Assembly (NCBI GenBank): GCA_009746045.1
Contig: RPFO01000256.1
Span: 952,429-1,016,428, forward strand
Direction of reading: 5' to 3'
DNA length: 64,000 nt
DNA from: Mesostigma viride
Lineage: Eukaryota > Streptophyta > Mesostigmatophyceae > Mesostigmatales > Mesostigmataceae
This document shows, piece after piece, positions 53,710 through 64,000 of this stretch. A program made the position numbers and the translations under genes. Each line of letters opens with the position of its first letter. Position 1 is the stretch's first letter. The notes beneath the pieces are model-generated. The model saw only the letters and a list, made by a program, of their open reading frames with translations, searched no databases and was not told where the DNA came from.

Positions 53710-56100
53710 CTCCTCCCCCCCCACGGGGGTCGGTAGTCCCTACCGTACAAGAGATAGAAAGGAAACAAGTAAGCTACTATAAGAGTACTATGTCCCAACC
53801 CCGGTTCACCCGCGGGTTAGTAATACCAATTCCTCTAGAGGTTGATACACAAGACCAACCCTGACGTAGTAGCATGAAACAGGATGACAGGATAATTCCA
53901 CTATCCGTCATAAAACTCTCACAACCATCTCAGCGACCGCCGTTGTTGGCGCGCCGATCCACTGGAACCATCTTAGGGGGCGCCACCGCGTGCCCTATCC
54001 CATCCACATAATTATGCACAGTCCATGTAATCCCGCGCAACTAGTCCCGAGGTCCTGAGCAGCCTCAAACTTGATGAAATGTTGACCATAGGGGTACTAT
54101 GTCCCAGCCCTTGTGCACCAAAGGGCCAGTGAAACCAGGTCCCCCCAGACTTGCCACGCAAGGGCAACTCTTTATATAGCCAATCGGGACTGTCAGCAGG
54201 AGGGAATATTTTTCATGCATACAACTTGATGATCCGGCCGACGAGGTGGCCAGTCATGTATCCCATCCAGCCGAAACCCAGTCTTACAGCGCGACTGATG
54301 CGCGTGATCACACGGCGATTAAGAGTACTACTAGCGTCGAAGACTGTGAGGCACAGCATGCAGTGCAGGCTCCATGCTCAGAAGCGAGGGCGTGCACCAG
54401 AAGAAACTGATCCATCGCCTCACTACCGACGGCTGTACGCGTCATCTCAAATACAGGCGCGCTGTGAGCCAACCGGCCATGCAACGTGGCCGTCCCTGAC
54501 CGCCGCTGGAGTGGCTGTATAGCGGGGGAAGCCCTAGCGTGGCCGCTAGAGTGCGCCTCCCATGCACCTGCGAACGCATGCAGGTGTCCGCAAGGCCCTA
54601 GTGTGTCCACTAGAGTGCGCCCCGCCGTCTCTATCCAGCACAGGAAACAGTCAAAGTCGATCAACACCGGAAACTTGGATAATATGGCACGTTAAGTGCC
54701 CAAAACTAGCAGGGCCCCAGCGTGTCCACTGGAGTGCGCCCTGCCAACTCCTCCACGAAGCTGCAGTAGTTTAGGCACAACACCACTCCGGCCGACGTGC
54801 ATAGACCGGAGCAGTCGCCGGTCCCCGCATTCCTTACTGCCAATGTGCCTGAACTCCACCGCAAGCGAGGGAAAACTCCTCAGCTCGCAGTCACACCCTC
54901 CGTGACACTTGCACAGCAAGAGCACGGTTGATGTTTGCGTAGGCCATAAGCATGTGATGCTCAAGGCCGCCGACGTGGACTGCATAGCGCCCGCAATGCC
55001 CGCACTTATATAATGCAATGGGCAGGTCGGGGAGTGACACGCCTTGCAGGAACTGCCGTATCAGTAACGTTGCCCCTGCGAGACACCGTGCTGCTCATGA
55101 AGTAGGGCCGAAACAACCCCGCAGTCCCCAACAAGAGCTCCTCGGGCTCGATCGCGCCCAGCCCCCAGGTGCTCAAGCACATACAGCGATCGTGGACCGG
55201 GGTCAATGCCGCGCACGACCGATCACCGCCTGTCCACCCCGCTTGACTGTCTTGCCCAGGATCCCCATTCCCGCAACAGAAACACGTCCCTAGGTATGCA
55301 GTCCTCACCGCGCATCGCCACATCCCCCACTCGAAGCTTGAAGGCCTCTCACCACCCCTGTACCAGTGCATGGCCATGGAGTAGAGTACGTTTTAAAGCC
55401 CACACAGCCCGCCCGCCATGCACATGGAACGCCCTGCTCTGAGTCCCTCATCCATGCAACCTCGTAGGCGCGCGGACACGAGCCACTTGCAAATCACGCT
55501 CGATCGGCCTCCACCAGTGGTGCAAGGAACAACTCCCTACCGAGCTCAGCCCACAGGAGGGACGCGAACACTGCGCGATGGTAGCCATGCACAGGGTCCT
55601 CTTCGGGACGACCCGTTCAAGCCCACCGCCAACTGCAGATTATCCCATAGAGAATATATCATGCAGAAAATATATTACATAGAAAATAGAGAATATCGAA
55701 AATATATAATATCCGCACGCTGGCGCATCGATCCCTGGCATGGCAGTAGAAGGGTCGTCGGATCCACGCGCGGCTGCGCATCGATCCCTGGCATGGCAGT
55801 AGAAGGGTCGTCGGATCCACGCGCGGCTGCGCGGTGGATTCCTACATAGATGGCCGGCTCGATCCAAAGCCGAACCGTGCCGATCATACAGGAGCTAGAT
55901 ATAGTTAAGAAGAGTATGGTATCATAAAGAAGTGTAGTGGACCAGTACAAGTACTTAGTATATAAAAGGTAGGTATAGTAGAGAAGTATATGGTATTATT
56001 AGTAGCCATCTGGTTTCATACGCTCTGCGACCCCTCCCCTTCCCCCGGGGACGACGCGTCCACGCGATCGTCCAATTACTGCCAAGGAGTCAAGGATGCT
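53710..56100 (-). other. Element D interior without RT; filler sequence
   Basis: Where RT and integrase would be, no RT or integrase motif is visible on either strand. Contains three copies of a CTAGTGTGTCCACTAGAGTG-like motif (54530, 54595, 54715) and a 53-bp tandem duplication (55728-55833) next to an AT-rich GAATAT repeat. Confidence 0.65.
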
Positions 56101-56123
56101 GGACCGCCGGGCGCTCGTGTGTA

Positions 56124-56470
56124 ATGCTATGTGCCCTATACTCGCTGTCAGGGCACCAAAAGGAACCATCGGGAAACCAAACCACTCGCCGGCGCACGCG
56201 AATGTCCACATCCTGCGCGTCCAAAGTCGAGCCCAATGATGATGTCCGCTGCGCCCAGCGGTGCGATGGTCGCAGCCAGGTCGAACGGGGTGCCTTGCAG
56301 CACACCTTTGATCTCTGCCAGACCGGGCGATTGGTGTTGGCGACCATCCGAGTGGGTCAAATGCACGGCCGTCCGGTGTGGGGGCTGGGCGTCAGGCCCA
56401 GCCGGCGCACTAGTGCCGCGTTGAGGAAGGACGTGGAAGCGCCTGCATCAAGTTTCGTTTAAGTGGCCAG
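56124..56470 (-). pseudogene. Element D protease-like fragment
   Basis: Minus-strand reading gives LDAGASTSFLNAALVRRLGL, the retropepsin active-site pattern with DAG in place of D(S/T)G, followed after a frame change by AADIIIGLDFG, matching the I(L/I)G-D second motif. The frame is broken between them and stops early, so it is a remnant. Confidence 0.65.
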
Positions 56471-57700
56471 CCGGAGCGGCTGCTTAGGTTTTAGCGGGCA
56501 AGTGTTCGAAGCGCGTCATTGGTGAATTACTAGGGAACTTGGGTTTCCCCGCGAAACTCCAACCGCACGTTCAGATTTCCAAATCTCAAGTAAAGTTCGG
56601 CGCAACTTTCTGAACGGGGGCAGTTGACGAGCAGCATTCCTCCGGACGAATGAATTGCGTTCCATACTTGCGCAAAATTTTGAAAGGTAGCTTGCGTGCA
56701 GCCCTACTAAAATTTGCGCGCACGTTCAGATTTCCAAATCTCAAGTAAATTTCGGCGGAACATTCTGAACGGGGGTAGTTGGCGGGCAGCGTTCCTCCAG
56801 ACGAATGAAATGCGTTCCATACTAGCGCAAAATTTTGAAAGGTAGCTTGCGTGCAGCCCTACTAAAATTTGCGCGAAGTGTGGGACTGAAAATTCGTAAC
56901 GGAAACTTTTTGGTAGTTGCCGTCACTTCCTCTTGTGCAAACGTGTGGGAGTGAAAATTCGTAACGGAAACGTTTTGGTAGTTGCCGTCACTTCATTCTG
57001 CGCGAGTGTTGGGCTGAAAATTCGTAACGGAAACTTTTTGGTAGTTGGCGTCACTCCCTTTGGTTCGACTGAAAATTCGCTGAAATTCGCTGAATTCGTA
57101 CCGTAGCCTAATTTTTAGTACCTCGAAGTGACGGGGCACCTAAAAATTTGCCCACAAGTACACTTGGCAGCGCGCTCACCGGGAAAAATTGTACAGCCGC
57201 TCCGGCGGGCCACTTGAACGAATTGTAATGGTGTCGACCAAAAACTAGGCATCCATGACGGTTGGTTGGCCGTGTCTGAATATATTATTACAATCTCATA
57301 TATAAAATATCCCATTACCGCCAACGGTACCCTATATAAAACCACTAGTGCTAGACGCCTAATAGTAATTTCCCATTACCGCCAACGGCGTCTATGCATG
57401 GGGTCAGTGTATGATTCCAAACACCCCCCTTACTGCTGATAGCATGATAACAGGGTGACCTGCTACTGTGCAGGACCAATGCACCCTTGGTATTTGGTAC
57501 AGATGTGGGGCAAAACAGACACCCCCCCCTTGCCCTACACAGGTGGGCATTCTCAGAATGGCTAAGGTGGCCAGCCACTAGGACTGGAAAAGCGCACCGG
57601 AATGAACATATTATAAAAATATAATTATTAGTTAAATATACTAATATAGTAATATATATTATAGTATACTTCCCAGCGGCAAACTCGTAACCGGCCACTG
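56471..57700. repeat. Element D internal repeats between gag and protease
   Basis: Two ~170-bp copies starting GCACGTTCAGATTTCCAAAT (56564, 56721), three ~60-bp copies with GAAAATTCGTAACGGAAAC (56888, 56955, 57018), and two CCCATTACCGCCAACGG copies (57311, 57372). No frame supported. Confidence 0.8.
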
Positions 57701-57752
57701 CTGGTGACTCAAAGGTCGCACGCTGTCCGGAGGCTAGTCGTGAGCCTCGATC

Positions 57753-59395
57753 TCAATGACCGCGCGCAGCACGCCCTTGGTAGAACTCATCGCTGGCGGC
57801 CGCGGCTGCTGGTGCTGAGTCGTGAACTGCCGGGCCTGCTGGCGCCCGCTCATCCGCGTTGCGGGGCTTGTCCCTTGGGCCGGAGGAGTCCGGGCGACTG
57901 CCGAACGCCGGGCCTGAAAACCTGGGCTCGGTCTCCCCCGTGCCACGTCCAGCGTGCCTGCTACGGAGTTTGGGGCAGTCGCGCCTGAGGTGACCCACCT
58001 CAAAGCACATGAAGCAACGGGCTTTACTCGCGTCGATGGCGTTGAGGCCATGGTCAGCGTTCCCGTCCTCCAGGTCATCGGGGGAGTCCTCGTTCCCCTC
58101 GCCGTCGTGCGGGGGACCTGATCGGAAGAAACGACGCACCGATGGTGCGCGCCCGCGAGCCACGACGTCGGCCACCTGCAGAAGATACCTCTGGATATTC
58201 AAGATGTCCCACTCCTTCCATGGGACCTCAGCGTAGTGTTTGAATACCTCGTCCTGCAGCTCGGGACAGAGTGCCTCGATGAACCTGATCTTGTACTCGT
58301 ACCAGGTCATGTCGGTCAGATAAGCGGCGCTGGACTCAAACTTGGACAGAAACTCGCGATATGGGGTGGTCCCCTGGCGCAGCTTGCCGAAGGCGAGTCG
58401 CTCGTGGAGCTCCGCGTCTGGGGGTATCAACTTGCGGCGCACCCGGTCCATCAGCTCCTCCACGGTTTGCGGGTATGACTGGGATGCGATGCTCTCACAG
58501 TTCAAGATGCTCACCACCGAGGGGTCCATGCAGGTGTTAACCACGTGCGGGATCAGATCACAGGTGGCCAGCTGCCAGCTGTGCATGGTGATTGCGCCAG
58601 ATGGTATACTGCTGTTGCCACATGCGTCCGGGCCATTCGTCGACCTCTCGCGGTTTCATATCCGCGTGCAGCTTGGGTACATTCTTGAAATTGGGCATCG
58701 GTGGGGCCTTTACCGCGTTGGTGATGGGCCCACCGACGTCTACGTAGGGGATGGAGCCGAATGCGGGGGGCTGCGACCGGGGGAGAGATCCGGACCTAGA
58801 CGGCGTACCGTGAATCCCCCGCACCTGTACCGATGAGGGATGTTCGTACCCCGGGTCATCCAATGCCACCCTGCTGAAATTAAGATTGCTGACGACCGCA
58901 GGCGAGTGGACCATGCTGCTGTCCTGCGCCCGAGGTCGCTGCGGTTGGGGGACGTGTCGCTGGACGGGTGTCTGAGTCCCCTCGTCGTGTGCGGTGGCGC
59001 TGCTTCTGTCACCCCCTAGCCGGACCCGTGGCCTATGAGCTCCAAAGGGTGGGTCCTGTGCCCCTGGTTCCTCGATATCCTCCACGGCCCCCTCCAAATC
59101 GCCGAAATATTCGCCATCTGCCCCGGTGTCCTCACCGTCATCCTCAGAGTTCCACAACACCATGGGTAGTAGGGAAGCACTGCCAAAGGACACTCGACGC
59201 CTGCCCCGGTGTGTTGTGGCCGGCGGAGGTCCCATGGAGCGGCCGCGCCCAGCCCAGGGCTGCGATGGTCGCTCCGTGGCTGGCAGAGCATGATAACGGT
59301 AGCATGCGTGTTTTCATTCTCGTGCCCTGTCTGCTCAGGATACCGCGGCGGCCGCTGTGGTCGTTGCTGCTGTTGCTGCGGTTGCTGCTGCGGTA

Positions 59396-59434
<39 letters not shown>

Positions 59435-59748
59435 GCCGATGCTGCTGCTGCCGCTGCCGCTGCAGCAGCTGCTGCTGCTGCTGCTGGAAACCCCCCTGGA
59501 GCATCTCCTGGCTGCGCCCGTCCCCCCCTTGTTCCAACCTGGAGTCTGGACTGTCACCATCTGACTGATGAATCTCTGCGGCCCTGGTCTCTGAATCCTG
59601 GGGAGCCTTCCGCAGGTCTCTCCATGACCTCACCTGTACCTGTCCCTACTTGGACGTGCGGTGGTACCTCTACCACCTCTATACCTTGCTCGTGGTTGTC
59701 TCCCTGTTCTATCTCGCTGTTGACAGGTTCTCTCCGTTTTCGTGGCAT
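57753..59748 (-). CDS. gag: Element D Gag with polyQ and zinc knuckle, frameshifted
   Basis: The minus-strand Gag starts near 59748 (MPKRKREP-like basic start, seen as MPRKRREPVN). A Gln-rich tract from CTG repeats (59360-59490) follows, then a Pro/Ser-rich linker (59235-58700), the Ty3-type Gag core (58560-58200, KLRQGTTPYREFLSKFESS and YEYKIRFIEALCP), and a CX2CX4HX4C knuckle (CFMCFEVGHLRRDC, near 57990). Frames change near 59500-59235 and 58558-58586, so the copy is broken or carries homopolymer errors. Family call rests on the core and the knuckle. Confidence 0.82.
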
Positions 59749-60879
59749 GGTGCTCGTACCGATACCTTACACAGCAGGCAACACCTCCCCAGAAAGAAAG
59801 AGAGAGAGGGAGAGAGTGCAACCACGTGCTATAGATCTTATATATGTAGGACCTAGTACTATTCCCTATAGTAATAATCCCCTCTATTGTCTGCTAGGGC
59901 CAATGGTCAACTGAGAGAAGGTAACTGTAACTGCTGTCCCCTCCCCCTGACTGCTGATCGTGGGTGGCTTGGAGCATTCATGAGTGGTGTGCATCCCCTC
60001 AGGCAATGGCATGTGTTCCCTAACAAACCTATCTGCATCTGTAATGTTATCAAACCCCTTCCACCTGGCAATAGAGCCCTTATCCTTAATGTATTCCTCA
60101 CATGCCCTGTAGGGACGTAATGCATTATAGGCTAGCAGAAGCTTGCAAGAAGGAAAAGGGGAATCCCAGGAATACCTCTAAGTGCAGTGCAGTTACCACA
60201 TAACGCAACGAGGAAGAAGACGGAATCTAACACAGCACACGCCCCAGCCTTCCGCGGCAAAGGGCTATACAATTTATAAGCACACGGAGGTAGACACCGT
60301 CAACACAGTCGGCAACAGCCAGACGGTATCCACCCCCACGACAGGTCAAACAATGAATGGTCGTCATCCGCAACTTCCATTCGCACCAACGACATTCACA
60401 ACCTATGGAGGCACAACGTATAACAAGAACCCCCTACGCGTGCGGACCCGGAGAGAAAGCGAGCACGCCAGCTAGCCTTCCACAGGCATAGCTTGCAAAG
60501 AAAGAATCCTAACTATAGGGGACGTACCATCGTCGATGACGTAAATCCCTCCTGAGCTGGCCGCCACCCGGTGTCGTTGAAGGCAAGCCCTGGCCGCCAC
60601 TGGATGTCGTTGAAAACAGGAGAGATGAGCGCTATCGTTGACAGCACCTCACCACAGGACTATTGCTAGCCCCGCCGAGTATCCCGGACTGGCCGCTTGC
60701 TGCCTAGGTCGTCGTTGAATCCCTTTACGGGCTGGCCGCCGACCTGTCAGCAATCGTTGAATTCCGGAACCTCTATCTACGCCAAGCACCGCCCTGGTTT
60801 CCTAATTGGCTTCCCGAACCCTCGATCTCCGCGAGAGTTAGCTGACCTCTCCAGCACATTTCCTCCGATAACCATGCAG
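59749..60879 (-). other. Element D leader between 5' LTR and gag
   Basis: No supported gene. Holds six TCGTTGA motifs spaced irregularly (60570-60760), three beside CTGGCCGCC, possibly leader or packaging repeats. Confidence 0.55.
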
Positions 60880-61551
60880 TGTTACGTCCCAGCCCAGACA
60901 CTCCTAGCCTGAGCTACGTAGCGAAAGATCTACCATGCCGGAATTAGGAAGATTCAAGGTGGCCTAATGCAGATTGCGCTTCACGACTGGGGTCGTGAGA
61001 TATCTGGCACCGCGACTTGATGCCAAGCTAATTAATACACACTTATAATGGCTAGCAATACCAATTACAAATGGATAGTTGCCCCAGGTTTAATGTGTAG
61101 GCGTATTCGCACTTATCATTCATCAAACCAAGAGGACGAGACTCTCGTCCTCGGACCAATTTCACCTAGGTCTGCCACTACGCTGGCAAGGGGCGCCGAC
61201 ATGGCGCCGACCTTCCAAAGCATGCAGTCCACACAGGATCCTCGGGTCGACATCGACCCTCGCCTACAGAATCCACGCATGAGTACAATATCTCAACTAG
61301 CTATAAAGTACGCAGCGCGGTGCGACTGCACCGGCCCCTAGAAGATACACGCATACAACAACCTAGGCCCAAAATAACTGGTCCGAATCACACAAACTGT
61401 CATAGTTCCATACAAAAGTCCTGACCAAGGGACAATTCCCAAATTAAGTCCCGAAATGAGTCCTGAAGTCCTACGGACCATGACAACAAGTCAAACTACA
61501 TAATTTATTCCATTGTTACGTCCGTCCAAAATTAAGGGCCGGGACGTAACA
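60880..61551 (-). repeat. 5' LTR of element D
   Basis: 672 bp; carries an extra 4 bp (ATTA) near 61531 relative to the other LTR. Confidence 0.94.
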
Positions 61552-61556
61552 GGACA

Positions 61557-61914
61557 CACGGGTGTTTTCAACAGGAAAGACGCAAGGTATGGCTCGAAAG
61601 CCCAAGCATAATTGAGCCGCTTCGGCTGGCGGCAGCAAGGGAAAGGGTCCTATGAAGAAAACGCGCCCCAGTGGTCCTCCTGGCCGTAAGGGAAGTGCGT
61701 CGTGTGATCCCAATGACTCATCGATCCCAATGACGCCAGGCGCCAACGTTATTGTGGTTCCAGAGACAACGAGCGGTAACAGCCGGGACGTTCAGACTTC
61801 CGATCCTAACAAAACTATACTTTTAGACGAAGCTTGTCCCAAAAAGAATTGCTGCTGCGCTACTTGCAACGCTGACGTACATGTGCATATCTGTTTGCAC
61901 GGAATGACAAAAAG
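61557..61914 (+). pseudogene. Exon of an unrecognised gene, start disrupted
   Basis: An ATG at 61589 opens MARKPKHN, hits TGA at 61613-61615, and the same frame is then open to an AAAAG|GTAAAC donor at ~61914. The second part is Lys/Pro/Gly-rich, then acidic, and ends in a Cys/His cluster (CPKKNCCCATCNADVHVHIC) that could bind zinc. No family recognised. Element D lies just upstream, next to a probable TTTCGCAG acceptor, and would separate this exon from its upstream exons. It could be a host gene or another transposon's exon. Confidence 0.5.
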
Positions 61915-62033
61915 GTAAACACTTAATCCCTGCCTCCACCCTCCCTCGGCAGCAGGCTTCTTCCTTACTCCGCTCCCTTCTTCCCTACATTGAATTCTTC
62001 CTTGCATAAACGTTGGCATGCTTGTGTGTTTAG
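61915..62033 (+). other. Start of intron
   Basis: Begins with GTAAAC after the Cys-rich exon; C/T-rich, leading into the microsatellite. Confidence 0.5.

Positions 62034-64000
<1,967 letters not shown>

Larger units (their letters stand above)
53042..61551 (-). mobile_element. Ty3/gypsy-like LTR element D lacking RT, with GGACA duplication
   Basis: LTRs 53042-53709 (668 bp) and 60880-61551 (672 bp) with TGTTACGTCCC...GGGACGTAACA ends; GGACA at 53037-53041 and 61552-61556. On the minus strand a polypurine tract (GGGGGGGGAGGAG) lies beside the left LTR and TGGTTATCGGAGG beside the right LTR as a weak primer site. Only Gag and a protease-like piece are seen; no RT, RNase H or integrase, so it must depend on others. 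The LTRs differ by one 4-bp indel and at least one substitution. Confidence 0.92.

Noticed and set aside
61652-61918. Complete small Cys-rich protein of 88 residues
   Set aside because: The stop lies inside a GTAAAC donor and the same frame starts earlier at 61589, so an exon is more likely than a full gene.

Overview
The window is eukaryotic and almost entirely repetitive: nested transposable elements with spliced genes, minisatellites and microsatellites, and no rRNA, no bacterial operon and no clear housekeeping gene. The mix (Copia-type LTR elements, a PAT/DIRS-type tyrosine-recombinase element, a CACTA-ended element, a very large terminal-inverted-repeat transposon, GC-rich coding exons with short GT-AG introns) would fit a green alga or a related protist. 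That host assignment is inference; no host marker gene is present.

The layout is a set of Russian dolls, read from flanking repeats. (1) Copia copy A (+ strand) runs from before base 1 to its 3' LTR at 51855-52262. It is split by two insertions. (2) The first is a 27,135-bp transposon (1068-28202) with ~65-73 bp inverted repeats and a TGTA target duplication. It carries a leftward spliced DDD/E transposase gene (2752-6837), a rightward multi-exon gene of unknown function (11595-27908), and between them two minisatellites in inverted orientation (8296-11045). About 26 copies of a ~22-bp palindrome lie in its introns and flanks, and I saw none elsewhere. Its unknown gene is broken by a complete Copia element C (13064-20883, identical-length LTRs, GCTTG duplication). 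(3) The second insertion is a 19,422-bp element with CACTATAC... ends (31859-51280) and no transposase of its own that I could see. It was itself hit by a PAT/DIRS element (31957-37456, minus strand) and by Copia copy B (39562-48044, GAGGG duplication), which landed in a minisatellite.

Right of copy A are five tandem copies of a ~148-bp unit, each holding a perfect hairpin (52263-52918), and then a minus-strand Ty3/gypsy-like element D lacking reverse transcriptase (53042-61551, GGACA duplication). D sits a few bases inside a probable exon of an unrecognised gene (61557-61914), whose next intron opens into an almost uninterrupted ~1.95-kb (CCTG)n microsatellite reaching the window edge.

Most unusual points: the giant element with its private intron palindromes; the Copia lineage (A, B and C) whose protease-like domain lies after integrase rather than before it, with a degenerate protease motif, an HGDD reverse-transcriptase box and AG...CT LTR ends; and a 2A-like NPGP motif between RNase H and tyrosine recombinase in the DIRS element. 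Many frames are broken by one-base changes in homopolymer runs, so some breaks may be sequence errors.
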